DNA from: Ideonella paludis
Lineage (GTDB): Bacteria; Pseudomonadota; Gammaproteobacteria; Burkholderiales; Burkholderiaceae_C
Length of the DNA: 64,000 bases
Assembly (NCBI RefSeq): GCF_018069865.1
Contig: NZ_JAGQDG010000004.1
Span: forward strand, 310,001 to 374,000
Direction: 5' to 3'
Positions 41,910 through 51,152 of the stretch are shown in pieces. Made by a program: the position numbers and the translations under genes. The notes under the pieces are model-generated. The model did no database searches. It saw only the letters and a list, made by a program, of their open reading frames with translations, and had not been told where the DNA came from. Numbering within the stretch: position 1 is the first letter of the stretch; each line of letters starts with the position of its first letter.

Positions 41910-43054
41910 AGAAGATGATCAAGACCTTGGTGGCCACGGCCACCCTGATGGCCGCTGGCGCCACATTCGCAGACATCAACGTGGGGGTCACCGTGTCCTC
42001 CACCGGCCCGGCCGCTTCGCTGGGCATCCCCGAGAAGAACACCATCTCGCTGCTGCCCACCAGCATCGCGGGCCAGAAGATCAACTACATCGTGCTGGAT
42101 GACGCCTCGGACACCACCAAGGCCGTGGCCAATACCCGCCGCCTGATCACCGACGACAAGGTCGACATCGTGCTGGGCAGCACCACCACGCCCAACTCCC
42201 TGGCCATGATCGACGTGGTCGCTGAAGCCCAGGTGCCGATGATCTCCATGGCCGCCTCGGCCCGTATCGTCGAGCCCCAAGACGCCAAGCGCCGCTGGGT
42301 CTTCAAGACGCCGCAAAACGACATCATGATGTCGCTGGCCATTGCCACCCACATGGCTGACCAGAAGGTCAAGACCGTGGGCTTCATTGGCTTTGCGGAT
42401 GCCTATGGTGAAGGCTGGTTCCAAGAGTTCGGCAAGGCCGCAGGCCTGAAAGGCCTGCAAGTGGTGGGCTCGGAGCGCTACAACCGCACCGACGCCTCGG
42501 TCACCGCGCAAATCCTGAAGCTGGTCGCCGCCAACCCCGACGCCATCCTCATCGCCGGCTCTGGCACACCGGCCGCGCTGCCCCAAGTCGCCTTGGTGGA
42601 ACGTGGCTACAAGGGCAAGGTCTACCAGACCCACGGCGTGGCCAATAACGACTTCCTGCGCGTCGGTGGCAAGAACGTGGAAGGCACCTTCCTGCCCTCC
42701 GGCCCGGTGCTGGTGGCGGCTCAGTTGCCCGCCAACCACCCGGTGAAGAAGAGCGCCACGGAGTACGTCACCAAGTACGAAGCCGCCTACGGCAAGGGCA
42801 GCATCTCCACCTTTGGCGCACATGCCTGGGATGCGGGCCAGTTGATGGCTGCTGCCGTGCCTGTGGCGCTGAAGAAGGCCCAGCCTGGCACCCCGGCCTT
42901 CCGCGCCGCCATGCGTGACGCCCTGGAGCAAATCAAGGAAATGCCCGGCGCCCACGGCATCTTCAACATGAGCCCTGGTGACCACCTGGGCCTGGACCAA
43001 CGCGCCCGCGTGATGGTCAAGATTGAAGGCGGCACCTGGAAGCTGCAGAACTAA
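41906..43054 (+). CDS. ABC-type periplasmic binding protein, probably for phenylacetate or a related acid
   Basis: A 382-residue protein of the branched-chain-amino-acid binding type. Signal peptide IKTLVATATLMAAGATFAD; mature INVGVTVSSTGPAASLGIPEKNT, VLDDASDTTKAVANTRRLI, VLGSTTTPNSLAMIDV and TVGFIGFADAYGEGWFQEF. GTG at 41906 has AAGGAG 7 to 8 bases upstream and overlaps the regulator stop. Such proteins in paa and aromatic clusters supply substrate to Liv-type importers. No permease or ATPase genes follow; a terminator does, so the transporter must be elsewhere. Confidence 0.88.
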   Translation: MKKMIKTLVATATLMAAGATFADINVGVTVSSTGPAASLGIPEKNTISLLPTSIAGQKINYIVLDDASDTTKAVANTRRLITDDKVDIVLGSTTTPNSLAMIDVVAEAQVPMISMAASARIVEPQDAKRRWVFKTPQNDIMMSLAIATHMADQKVKTVGFIGFADAYGEGWFQEFGKAAGLKGLQVVGSERYNRTDASVTAQILKLVAANPDAILIAGSGTPAALPQVALVERGYKGKVYQTHGVANNDFLRVGGKNVEGTFLPSGPVLVAAQLPANHPVKKSATEYVTKYEAAYGKGSISTFGAHAWDAGQLMAAAVPVALKKAQPGTPAFRAAMRDALEQIKEMPGAHGIFNMSPGDHLGLDQRARVMVKIEGGTWKLQN

Positions 43055-43072
43055 AGCTTCTGAGCCGCCCTG

Positions 43073-43100
43073 AAAAGGCCGCCTCCTGGGCGGCCTTTTT
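43073..43100 (+). terminator. Rho-independent terminator ending the paa operon
   Basis: AAAAGGCCGCC at 43073-43083 pairs with GGCGGCCTTTT at 43089-43099 across the loop TCCTG, followed by T. It lies 18 bases after the binding-protein stop. The A-run on the opposite strand lets it also stop the convergent protease gene, whose stop is at 43111. Confidence 0.92.
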
Positions 43101-43110
43101 CATGCCCGCA

Positions 43111-44010
43111 TCATGGTGCGCTGATCTGCGCACGCACCCACGCGCCCAAGGTGCCCAAGCGCGCGTAAACGCCTGGGTAGTTGGCCTTGCCGCAGCCATT
43201 GCCCCAGCTCACCACACCCACTTGGGTGTCGAAGGCACCGGTGCTGCCCTTGGCAAACAAGGGGCCACCGGAGTCGCCCTGGCAAGTGTCTTTGCCACCC
43301 ACCCCCATCAGCCCGGCGCAGATCTCCTGCTTGCCGATGTCGCCATCGTAAGAGTCAGGGCCGTTGCACACAGCACGGTCCACGATGGGCATCTCAACCT
43401 CCAGCACCACCTTGGACGACTTGCCCAAGAACTTGGTGGTGCCGTAGCCCATGGCCATGGTGGGCGCGCCCGATGGCGCCACCTTCTTCTCAGCCTTGGG
43501 CGAATCCACAAACTTGGCTGGGGTGATGTCGTTGACGGCTTCCGCCAGCTCAATCACCGCCACGTCAAAGTCTTGGCTGGTGTACTTGGGGTGAATGGTG
43601 ATGGCCGATGTGTTGACGCGTCGCCCCCCCTCCAGCAGGCTGAGCGTGCCCACCAGGATCTGGATCTCGCTGGGGCTTGTGCCCTCTACGCAGTGGGCCG
43701 CTGTCAGCACATGGCGGGGGCTGATGAGCGAGCCACCGCAGAACTGGGCCTTGGAATTCGTCGCGATGCTGCTGTCCATCAGGGCGACAAAAAACGGCCA
43801 ACTGCCAGGTGCCGCCGGTGTCCCGCCGACGACTAAGGGCGCAATATCAGCGTTAGGCTTCAAATCCACGCCCAGCTGCTGGGCCCGCTCCTTTTGATGC
43901 GCGGCCACTTTGGCACGCAGGGGTGTGACGCCCTGGGCCAAGGCCGAGCTAACGACACAAATGCTGGCCATCGCAAGGCCGAGGGTCTTCCAGTGTGCTG
44001 ACAGAAACAT
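43111..44010 (-). CDS. Secreted trypsin-like serine protease (S1 family)
   Basis: A 299-residue chymotrypsin-fold protease. Signal peptide 1-26 (cleavage near ALAQ), a propeptide of about 33 residues, and mature start VVGGTPAAPGSWPF at 60. Catalytic triad: His106 in TAAHCVEG, Asp149 in DFDVAVIEL and Ser247 in CQGDSGGPLF. Asp241, six before the serine, is the trypsin specificity residue, so cleavage after Arg/Lys is expected. Paired cysteines fit the eukaryotic-like disulfide pattern. ATG 44010 follows GGAGAG. It could act in nutrition or as a virulence-like factor; the window gives no partner gene. Confidence 0.93.
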   Translation of the reverse strand: MFLSAHWKTLGLAMASICVVSSALAQGVTPLRAKVAAHQKERAQQLGVDLKPNADIAPLVVGGTPAAPGSWPFFVALMDSSIATNSKAQFCGGSLISPRHVLTAAHCVEGTSPSEIQILVGTLSLLEGGRRVNTSAITIHPKYTSQDFDVAVIELAEAVNDITPAKFVDSPKAEKKVAPSGAPTMAMGYGTTKFLGKSSKVVLEVEMPIVDRAVCNGPDSYDGDIGKQEICAGLMGVGGKDTCQGDSGGPLFAKGSTGAFDTQVGVVSWGNGCGKANYPGVYARLGTLGAWVRAQISAP

Positions 44011-44137
44011 AGTTCTCTCCAACGTGAGTGAATAGGCGTCGCCTGCAGCGGGCCGCTGCAGGGCTTCGTCATTGAGCAACAGCGCCGCGGCGCTGTCACG
44101 CTTCACACAAGGGGGAGCCCCTAGTTTCCGGGGGCGT

Positions 44138-46549
44138 TCAGCGGCCTGTCTTCTTGCGCGCCGGGCCTGATGAGCGGCCCGCCGGTGCAGCACCCGCGCG
44201 CTGCGGCTTGGCCAAGCCGGTACGCCCCGTCGTATTGCGTGGCGGCAGGCCCGTGTGCTGGGTCAACACCTGACCCTTGACCGGCTGCCCACCCGCCTTG
44301 AGCGCAGCAGGCGCCGGCGCTGGCGTGGAGTTGGCCCGCCGAGGGCTGACATAAGCGCCATCGGTGGCCGGCTGCCAGGTCGGGATCAGGTGATGCTTGC
44401 CGTTACCGATCAGGTCGGCGCGGCCCATCGCTTGCAAGGCCTCGCGCAGCAGGGGCCAGTTGTTGGGGTCGTGGTAGCGCAAAAAGGCCTTGTGCAAGCG
44501 GCGGCGCTTGTCGCCCTTGACGATGTCCACCTTCTCGCCCTTGCGCACATCGCGGCTGATGCCCTTGAGCGGGTTCAACCCCGAGTGGTACATGGCCGTG
44601 GCGGTGGCCATGGGGCTGGGGTAGAAGGTCTGCACCTGGTCGGCGCGGAAGTTGTTGTGCTTCAACCAAACCGCCAAGTTCATCATGTCTTCATCGCTGG
44701 TGCCAGGGTGGGCGGCGATGAAATAAGGAATGAGGAACTGCTTTTTGCCCGCCTCGGCACTGAACTGCTCGAACAGGGCCTTGAAGCGGTCATAAGTGCC
44801 AATGCCCGGCTTCATCATCTTGGACAGCGGGCCGCCTTCGGTGTGCTCAGGCGCGATCTTCAGGTAGCCGCCCACATGGTGGGTGACCAGCTCCTTCACG
44901 TACTCGGGGGATTCGACCGCCAGGTCGTAACGTAAGCCTGAGCCAATCAAGATCTTCTTGATGCCGGGCAAAGCGCGGGCACGGCGGTACATCTTGATCA
45001 GCGGCGCATGGTCGGTCTTGAGGTTGGGGCAAATGCCCGGGTACACGCAAGAGGGCTTGCGGCAGGCGGCCTCGATCTCCGGGGTCTTGCAGCCCAGGCG
45101 ATACATATTGGCGGTGGGGCCGCCCAGGTCACTGACCACGCCGGTGAAGCCCTTGACCTTGTCACGGATCTCTTCGACCTCGCGGATCACCGAATCCTCG
45201 CTGCGGCTCTGGATGATGCGGCCCTCGTGCTCGGTGATGGAGCAGAAGGTGCAGCCGCCAAAGCAGCCGCGCATGATGTTGACGCTGAAGCGGATCATCT
45301 CCCAGGCAGGGATCTTGGTCTCGGCGTCATGGCGGCCCGAGGCGTCGGCATAAGCCGGGTGCGGCGAGCGCGCATAGGGCAGGTCAAACACATGGTCCAT
45401 CTCGGCCATGCTCAGCGGGATGGGCGGCGGGTTGACCCACAGATCACGCTGGGCATGGCCTTCGCCGTGGCTTTGCACCAGGGCGCGGGCATTGCCGGGG
45501 TTGGTCTCCAGGTGCAGCACGCGGCTGGCATGGGCGTAGAGCACCGGATCGCTCTTGACCTGCTCATAGGCGGGCAGGCGGATCACCGTGCGCTCGCGCG
45601 GCGTCACCAGGGCGCGGCTGTCGCTCTTTTGCAGCGGGCTGCGCACCAGCATCACGGGCTTGGTGGCAGGCTCGGCCTGAGGTGTGGCGGCGGCCTTGGT
45701 GCTGGCGCAATCCACGCCTTGCTCGGCCGCGGCTTCTTCGGTGGTTTGATAGGGGCTCAGCAGCGCATCGATGTGGCCCGGGGTGTCGACCTCGGTGGAG
45801 TCCACCTCAAACCAGCCGGCCAAGTTCGGGTCGTCTGAGCGGCGCATGAAGGCCGTGCCGCGCACATTGGTGATGGACTCGATCGGCTCTTTGCGCGCCA
45901 GCCGGTGGGCCACCTCCACGATGGCGCGCTCGGCATTGCCATAGAGCAGCAGGTCGGCCTTGCTGTCCACCAGCACCGAGCGGCGCACCTTGTCTTGCCA
46001 GTAGTCATAGTGCGCAATCCGGCGCAGCGAAGCCTCGATGCCGCCAATGATGACGGGCACGTCTTTGAAGGCCTCGCGGCAGCGCTGGGTGTAGACCAGG
46101 GTCGCGCGGTCGGGCCGCTTGCCGGCCACGCCGCCGGGCGTGTAGGCATCGTCCGAGCGGATTTTTCGGTCGGCCGTGTAGTGGTTGATCATCGAATCCA
46201 TGTTCCCGGCGGCCACGCCAAAGAACAGATTGGGCGCGCCCAGGGCCTTGAAGGCCTCGGCGCTGCTCCAGTCGGGCTGGGCAATGATGCCCACACGAAA
46301 GCCTTGCGCCTCCAGCACCCGGCCAATCACGGCCATGCCAAAGCTCGGGTGGTCGACATAAGCGTCGCCGCTGACGATGATGATGTCGCAGCTGTCCCAG
46401 CCCAGCTGATCCATCTCTTGGCGGCTCATGGGCAAAAAAGGCGCCGTGCCAAAGCGCTTGGCCCAGTAGGGCCGATAGGCCGTCAGGGCTTTGGGCTTTT
46501 CAGGCAAGGTCGCAGCGGGACGGGCCGCAGCAAGAGTGGGGGAAGACAT
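44138..46549 (-). CDS. YgiQ family radical SAM protein
   Basis: An 803-residue protein. N-terminal cobalamin-binding-like domain ([30 protein letters not shown]), then the radical SAM core with the 4Fe-4S ligands in [18 protein letters not shown] (CxxxCxxC type) near residue 425, and YgiQ blocks such as [17 protein letters not shown] and [19 protein letters not shown]. The last 80 residues are Ala/Pro/Arg-rich and look disordered. The family's chemistry is unknown. ATG 46549 was preferred to the upstream in-frame start. An insertion around residues 275-310, rich in Ala and Thr, separates N-terminal parts. Confidence 0.92.
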   Translation of the reverse strand: MSSPTLAAARPAATLPEKPKALTAYRPYWAKRFGTAPFLPMSRQEMDQLGWDSCDIIIVSGDAYVDHPSFGMAVIGRVLEAQGFRVGIIAQPDWSSAEAFKALGAPNLFFGVAAGNMDSMINHYTADRKIRSDDAYTPGGVAGKRPDRATLVYTQRCREAFKDVPVIIGGIEASLRRIAHYDYWQDKVRRSVLVDSKADLLLYGNAERAIVEVAHRLARKEPIESITNVRGTAFMRRSDDPNLAGWFEVDSTEVDTPGHIDALLSPYQTTEEAAAEQGVDCASTKAAATPQAEPATKPVMLVRSPLQKSDSRALVTPRERTVIRLPAYEQVKSDPVLYAHASRVLHLETNPGNARALVQSHGEGHAQRDLWVNPPPIPLSMAEMDHVFDLPYARSPHPAYADASGRHDAETKIPAWEMIRFSVNIMRGCFGGCTFCSITEHEGRIIQSRSEDSVIREVEEIRDKVKGFTGVVSDLGGPTANMYRLGCKTPEIEAACRKPSCVYPGICPNLKTDHAPLIKMYRRARALPGIKKILIGSGLRYDLAVESPEYVKELVTHHVGGYLKIAPEHTEGGPLSKMMKPGIGTYDRFKALFEQFSAEAGKKQFLIPYFIAAHPGTSDEDMMNLAVWLKHNNFRADQVQTFYPSPMATATAMYHSGLNPLKGISRDVRKGEKVDIVKGDKRRRLHKAFLRYHDPNNWPLLREALQAMGRADLIGNGKHHLIPTWQPATDGAYVSPRRANSTPAPAPAALKAGGQPVKGQVLTQHTGLPPRNTTGRTGLAKPQRAGAAPAGRSSGPARKKTGR

Positions 46550-46653
46550 GAGCAAAAAACACCAGCGTTCAGGGGCGGCAGCGGGGCAAACACCCGCGCA
46601 TCGCAAGGCCGGATTGTCCCTTGTTGGCCGTCTGCGGCCAAACCCTGGGCAGA

Positions 46654-47517
46654 ATGCCCCTCCTCATGGCCCCTGCCTTCAGCCCTCCGCAGCCCCCGCT
46701 GGCTGCCCCATGGCCCCCCTTGATCGGGGTGGACTTCTCCAGCAGCCCCACGGCGCGCAAGCCCATTGTGGTGGCGCAGGGCGAGCGTATCGGCGCCGTG
46801 GTGCGGCTGGGCGCGCTCTCGGCCCTGCCCACGTTGAGCGACTTTGGCGCTTGGCTGAAGCGGCCGGAGCCCTGGGTCGGCGGCTTTGACCTGCCCTTTG
46901 GCCTGCCCCGCGAACTGGTGGCGCACTTGGGCTGGCCGACCGACTGGCCAGCCCTGATGGACCACTACGCCCAGCTCAGCCGGGCGCAGATCCGCGACAC
47001 CTTTGCCGCTTTTTGTGCCGCCCGCCCGGTGGGGCACAAGTTTGCCCACCGCGCCTGCGACAAGCCCGCGGGCTCGTCCCCCTCGATGAAGTGGGTCAAC
47101 CCGCCGGTGGCCTACATGCTGCACGCCGGGGTGCCGCTGCTGCGCGAGGCGGGGGTGAGCTTGCCCGGCTTGGCCGCCGGTGACCCGCAGCGCGTGGCCC
47201 TGGAAGCCTACCCCGGCCTCTTGGCCCGTGACGTGCTGGGCCAACGCTCCTACAAGGCCGACGACGTGGCCCGCCAGACGCCCGAGCGCCTGATTGCCCG
47301 CAAAGACTTGGTCGACGCGTTGGAGCAAGGCCGCACCCGGCTGGGCTTAAGGCTCAAGCTCAGCCATGCCCAGCGCGAAGCCCTGGTGGACGACCCCCAG
47401 GGCGACAAGCTCGACGCCGTGCTCTGCCTGATGCAAGCCGCCTGGGCCTGCACCCAGCCCCGCTGGGGCTGGCCCGAAGGGGTGGACCCGTTAGAGGGTT
47501 GGATCTTGGCGGCGTGA
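46654..47517 (+). CDS. DUF429 family protein (predicted RNase H-like nuclease)
   Basis: A 287-residue soluble protein. [20 protein letters not shown] near the N-terminus has the acidic first strand of the RNase H-like fold; [16 protein letters not shown] and [21 protein letters not shown] are typical of DUF429, and the C-terminal aspartates in [19 protein letters not shown] complete a possible metal site. The activity is unproven in the family. ATG 46654 or 46666 are both possible starts. Divergent from the YgiQ gene. Confidence 0.84.
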   Translation: MPLLMAPAFSPPQPPLAAPWPPLIGVDFSSSPTARKPIVVAQGERIGAVVRLGALSALPTLSDFGAWLKRPEPWVGGFDLPFGLPRELVAHLGWPTDWPALMDHYAQLSRAQIRDTFAAFCAARPVGHKFAHRACDKPAGSSPSMKWVNPPVAYMLHAGVPLLREAGVSLPGLAAGDPQRVALEAYPGLLARDVLGQRSYKADDVARQTPERLIARKDLVDALEQGRTRLGLRLKLSHAQREALVDDPQGDKLDAVLCLMQAAWACTQPRWGWPEGVDPLEGWILAA

Positions 47518-47530
47518 GTGGCGCCAGAGC

Positions 47531-47842
47531 TTATTTGACGGAAGCCAGCATGTAGTCCAGCCCAGCCGCCAACTCTTCGTCGGTCAGCTTGGGGTTGCCG
47601 GAGCGCGGGGGCATGGCGCCTTTGCCTTTGATGGCGGACTCCAGCAAGGCAGCGCGGCCGGTGGCCACGCGGGGCGCCCAGGCGGCTTTGTCACCCAGCT
47701 TGGGGGAGTTGGCCAGGCCAGGGGTGTGGCACATGGCGCAGTTCTGGTTGTAGACGGTCAGGCCATCGGGGGCGGCTTGGGCGCCAACGCTGAGCACCGT
47801 CATGGCGGCCACGGTGAACAGGGTGCGAAGGGTCAAAGTCAT
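47531..47842 (-). CDS. Periplasmic cytochrome c (c5-like, single haem)
   Basis: A 103-residue electron carrier with signal peptide (TLRTLFTVAAMTVLSVGAQA), haem motif CAMCH in YNQNCAMCHTPGLANSPK and the distal methionine in GKGAMPPRSGNPKLTDEEL. This is the small cytochrome c5/c-552 type that shuttles electrons to terminal oxidases or reductases. GGAG lies 8 bases before the ATG. It is convergent with the DUF429 gene and not near any oxidase gene. Confidence 0.94.
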   Translation of the reverse strand: MTLTLRTLFTVAAMTVLSVGAQAAPDGLTVYNQNCAMCHTPGLANSPKLGDKAAWAPRVATGRAALLESAIKGKGAMPPRSGNPKLTDEELAAGLDYMLASVK

Positions 47843-48023
47843 GAGGGCTCCAGAAAGCGAGTGGGGAAATGGCGAGGGTCTAAAGCCCTGCCAGCCCGCA
47901 TACGCAAAGCCTGTGCCCGGTGGCCCGCAGACCGCAAAACGGGGTCAAGCCGCGCAAATTGCTTGGGTTAACCCGAGTCCTTCGACACAGTCAGTGCTCC
48001 GCACTGCGACACTTGCACCCGCA

Positions 48024-48124
48024 ATTCCGTGTCTAGATCATTCGGGTCTAGGCGCGAAGCCGAAGACAGTGCTACAGCACGGCGAGGCAAAGCAACAACG
48101 ACACGGATGATTTAGACACGGAAT
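48024..48124. repeat. Inverted repeat of about 100 bases just before the DUF1232 gene
   Basis: ATTCCGTGTCTAGATCAT at 48024-48041 matches the complement of 48107-48124 at 17 of 18 bases, and GTGCTACAGCAC lies between as a smaller palindrome. The right arm contains the ATG (48123) of the DUF1232 gene, so that gene's translation start is inside the repeat. Shape and size suggest a dispersed palindromic unit rather than an operator. The rest of the 280-base gap (47843-48122) shows no gene. Confidence 0.7.
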
Positions 48125-48524
48125 GAGCCGAACACGACGCATCCTCCGATTAGCCAGAAGCGCCCGCCTGACCACGTACTTGATCGCGCTGTGGCGCCTG
48201 GCCAAAGACCCCCGAACACCCTGGGCCGCGCGCGCCCTGACCGTGTTTGTGCTGGCCTATGCGCTGAGCCCCATCGACCTGATCCCCGACTTCATTCCGG
48301 TGTTGGGCCAACTGGATGACTTGGTGCTGATCCCGCTGGGCATCACCCTGATCGTGCGTTGGGTGCCGGAGGGTTTGTGGCAGGACTGCATGCGGGCTGC
48401 CAAAGAACAGGCATTGACTTTGCCCCGCTTGTGGTGGGGTGCGGTGCTGATCGTCGCGCTGTGGCTGGCCTTGCTGGGCTTGTTCGTGTGGTGGCTGGTG
48501 GGCACTTTGGCGGAGGGCGCATGA
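48123..48524 (+). CDS. DUF1232 (YkvA-like) membrane protein
   Basis: A 133-residue protein with the DUF1232 core DPRTPWAARALTVFVLAYALSPIDLIPDFIPVLGQLDDLVLIPLG, whose SPIDLIPD motif is the family hallmark. Two to three hydrophobic helices follow, ending in a clear C-terminal one (AVLIVALWLALLGLFVWWLVG). The function of DUF1232 is unknown; it recurs with envelope and stress proteins. Its TGA overlaps the ATG of the nuclease gene. No normal ribosome site precedes the ATG because that region is the inverted-repeat arm. Confidence 0.88.
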   Translation: MSRTRRILRLARSARLTTYLIALWRLAKDPRTPWAARALTVFVLAYALSPIDLIPDFIPVLGQLDDLVLIPLGITLIVRWVPEGLWQDCMRAAKEQALTLPRLWWGAVLIVALWLALLGLFVWWLVGTLAEGA

Positions 48525-49060
48525 CCTGCTGGCTGACACTGGCCCTGAGCGGCGCCTTGGCCGCCGTCACCGGTGGCGCCTGGGCCGCCCCTTACAAACC
48601 CACGGCTGAAGCGGCTGTGCGGGTCCAGGTGCTGCGCATCAGCGATGGCGACACCTTGTGGGTCACACCCCTGGACGACAAAGCCCGTCGCACCAAGGTA
48701 CGCATTCAAGGCATTGATGCGCCGGAGCTGTGCCAAGCGGGCGGCCCGGCCGCGCAAGCCGCGCTGCAGCGTTGGGCACAGGCCGCGCCCTTGAGCATGA
48801 CGGTGACGGGCCGCGACCAACACGGCCGCGTGCTCGCCCGGCTGCACAGCGGCACAACCGACGTGGGTGAAGCCTTGGTGCGTGAGGGCCAGGCGTGGAG
48901 CTACCGCTTCCGCGACGACCCTGGGCCTTACGCAGCTCAGGAGCGGCAGGCGCGGCAAGCCAAGCGCGGCCTTCATGCCGACGTCAGCGCCCTGCATCCA
49001 CGCGACTTCAGGCGCCGCCACGGGCCGTGTGACGACGACGGCCGCGCAGAGCGCCGCTGA
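48521..49060 (+). CDS. Secreted thermonuclease-family nuclease (SNase domain)
   Basis: A 179-residue exported nuclease with signal WLTLALSGALAAVTGGAWAAP. The SNase domain has VRVQVLRISDGDTLWV (metal aspartate), VRIQGIDAPELCQ (catalytic arginine region and IDAPE motif) and TVTGRDQHGRVLARLHSG, GEALVREGQAWSYR. It should hydrolyse DNA or RNA with Ca2+. ATG 48521 overlaps the DUF1232 stop (ATGA). Its TGA abuts the stop of the convergent esterase gene so the two read TGATCA. Confidence 0.92.
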   Translation: MTCWLTLALSGALAAVTGGAWAAPYKPTAEAAVRVQVLRISDGDTLWVTPLDDKARRTKVRIQGIDAPELCQAGGPAAQAALQRWAQAAPLSMTVTGRDQHGRVLARLHSGTTDVGEALVREGQAWSYRFRDDPGPYAAQERQARQAKRGLHADVSALHPRDFRRRHGPCDDDGRAERR

Positions 49061-50038
49061 TCAGCGCAGCGCCGCCAAGCGCAGCTTGGGCCAGAGGAAG
49101 GTTTGGACCGTGGGCCACCAAGCGCCACCGAGGTCGAGGTCCACCGTGTGACCCGTGCCGTGATCGACCACCACGCAACTGTTGCCGCTGGCGTTGATGC
49201 GCTGCTGGGTCACCAGCACATTGCCCGTCCAGGTGGCGCCTGTCGTGGGGTCGGTGGGGTTGGCGTGGAAAAGCTGGACCGGCGTGTCCGTGGCGTCATA
49301 GCGCAGGATGGGGGTCGTGTCGACCAAGCTGTCGATCAGCGTGGCGCCGGTAGACACCGCAGCCGCCACCTTGGCCGAGACATTGGGATAGTCGGACACG
49401 GTGCCGGCCAATTCATCCCCCGAGATCGCATTGGTCAGCGAGAGCGCACCGCCTGCCGAGCCGCCAAAGGTGGCCATGCGAGTGGTGTCGATGAAGTAAG
49501 TGGCAGCATTGGCCTTGAGGTAACGCACCGCATTGGCCGTGTCTTCCGCGGCCTGCGTCATGGCGCGCAGGCGGGTGGCCGCATCGACTTCGTTGTTCGG
49601 TGTGAGGCGGTAGTTGATGGTGGCCGCCACATAGCCCGCTTGAGCGTAGCTCAGGGCCTTGCCTCGGTTGTCCTCTTTGGAGCCCGCCACAAAGCCGCCA
49701 CCGTGAATGAAGATCACCATGGGCTGCAGCTTGTTCGCCTTGGCATTGGGGGGCACCCAGATGTCCATCAACAGCGTCAGCGTGGGGTCGTTCTTCTCGC
49801 TGGCTTTGGTGCGGTCGGAGGTGTATTGCCCACCGCCGTTGGGCCGGGTGGAGTACTTCACGTCTTTGTACTCGGTGAGCTGAGCCACCGTGTACTGCGT
49901 GCTGGCATACAGGCCCGTGCTGGGAATGTCGCCGTTAGGAGGCGGTGTGGGCCCTGGGCTTTCTGTGCCGCCACCGCCACCGCAGGCCGCCAACACGGCC
50001 AAGGTCGATGCCGCAGTGAGTGCGTGAATGAATTTCAT
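49061..50038 (-). CDS. Lipoprotein alpha/beta hydrolase (esterase/lipase family)
   Basis: A 325-residue lipoprotein: signal MKFIHALTAASTLAVLAAC with a glycine run after the lipid cysteine, then a proline-rich linker. The hydrolase domain shows the oxyanion HGGGF in PMVIFIHGGGFVAGS, YRLTP, the nucleophile elbow GGSAGG in MATFGGSAGGALSL, and a late GTGHT that supplies the histidine. This is the hormone-sensitive-lipase/carboxylesterase type. It probably cleaves short esters at the cell surface; the substrate is unknown. GGATCACC-type spacing before the ATG gives a weak ribosome site. Confidence 0.92.
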   Translation of the reverse strand: MKFIHALTAASTLAVLAACGGGGGTESPGPTPPPNGDIPSTGLYASTQYTVAQLTEYKDVKYSTRPNGGGQYTSDRTKASEKNDPTLTLLMDIWVPPNAKANKLQPMVIFIHGGGFVAGSKEDNRGKALSYAQAGYVAATINYRLTPNNEVDAATRLRAMTQAAEDTANAVRYLKANAATYFIDTTRMATFGGSAGGALSLTNAISGDELAGTVSDYPNVSAKVAAAVSTGATLIDSLVDTTPILRYDATDTPVQLFHANPTDPTTGATWTGNVLVTQQRINASGNSCVVVDHGTGHTVDLDLGGAWWPTVQTFLWPKLRLAALR

Positions 50039-50159
50039 GGTGATCCTCCATCCCAGATCGAAGTGCGCGAGTGTGCCCGCATTCGGCGCGCAGGGCAGCG
50101 AGTTTTACGCCTGCCCCACACACAGCAACACTGAGCAATAAAGCCCGTGCAGGCTGGGC

Positions 50160-51074
50160 TTAACGACGCATCAAGGTGCTCTTGCCGAACAGGCTCTCGA
50201 TCAAATCGACGGCCACCATGGCCGTCTTGTTGCGCACATCCAGCGCCGGGTTCAGCTCCACCACGTCCAGGCTGGCCATGCGGCCGGTGTCGGCAATCAT
50301 CTCCATGCAAAGCTGGGCTTCGCGGTAGGTGGGGCCGCCGGGCACGGTGGTGCCCACACCCGGCGCAATGTCGGGGTCGAGAAAGTCCACGTCAAAGCTC
50401 ACGTGCAAATGGGTGTTGGCGTCCAAGGTGGCCAGCGCCAGCTCCATGGCCTGGCGCATGCCCATCTCGTCGATGTAGCGCATGTCAAAGACCTCCAGGC
50501 CCTGCTCATGCACAAAGCGCTTTTCGCCCGGGTCCACGCTGCGAATGCCGATCTGCCGCACCCACTTGGGGCTGATGGCCGGCACCTTGCCACCGATCTC
50601 GATCAGCTCTTGGGGGCCATGCCCGCACAGGCAGGCCACCGGCATGCCGTGCACATTGCCGCTGGGCGTCAAGGCGCTGGTGTTGAAGTCGGCATGGGCG
50701 TCCAGCCACAGCACGCGCAGCTTCTTGCCCACATCGCGGCAGTGGCGCGCCACCGCGCTGATGGAGCCCAGGCCCAGGCAGTGGTCACCGCCCAGCAAAA
50801 TAGGCAAATGGCCTTGGCTCAGCTCGGCGTACACCGCCTCGTGCACCAGGCGGTTCCAGGTGACCACCTCGGGCAGGTGGCGGTAGCCCTCGACGGGCGG
50901 CTGCCAAGGGTTGGCGGGGCCAGAGAGATTGCCTCGGTCCAAGACGGTGAGGCCGTGGCTCTCCAAAATGGGGCCGATATTGGCCACGCGCAGGGCTTCT
51001 GGCCCCATGCTGGCCCCCCGCGCACCGGCACCGATGTCGGTGGGTGCGCCAATGAGTGAAACGGTTTTCAGCAT
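50160..51074 (-). CDS. rocF: Arginase
   Basis: A 304-residue ureohydrolase with binuclear manganese motifs in order: GGDHCLGLGS, WLDAHADFNT, and SFDVDFLDPDIAPGVGTTVPGG, plus ASLDVVELNP near the C-terminus. The substrate-binding NTS-like segment (FNTSALTPSGNVHGMPVA) fits arginase better than agmatinase. It converts arginine to ornithine and urea. ATG 51074 gives the usual MLKTVSLIGAPTDIGAG start. No ornithine-degradation or urease structural gene lies near, though a UreE-like gene occurs 9 kb away. Confidence 0.93.
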   Translation of the reverse strand: MLKTVSLIGAPTDIGAGARGASMGPEALRVANIGPILESHGLTVLDRGNLSGPANPWQPPVEGYRHLPEVVTWNRLVHEAVYAELSQGHLPILLGGDHCLGLGSISAVARHCRDVGKKLRVLWLDAHADFNTSALTPSGNVHGMPVACLCGHGPQELIEIGGKVPAISPKWVRQIGIRSVDPGEKRFVHEQGLEVFDMRYIDEMGMRQAMELALATLDANTHLHVSFDVDFLDPDIAPGVGTTVPGGPTYREAQLCMEMIADTGRMASLDVVELNPALDVRNKTAMVAVDLIESLFGKSTLMRR

Positions 51075-51152
51075 GGGGTGACATTGTGCGGCCTGCCCCA
51101 GGGCTTTGGAGAGGGGCAAAACGCTAAGCCCCTAAGAACGGAGGCGTTCGGC

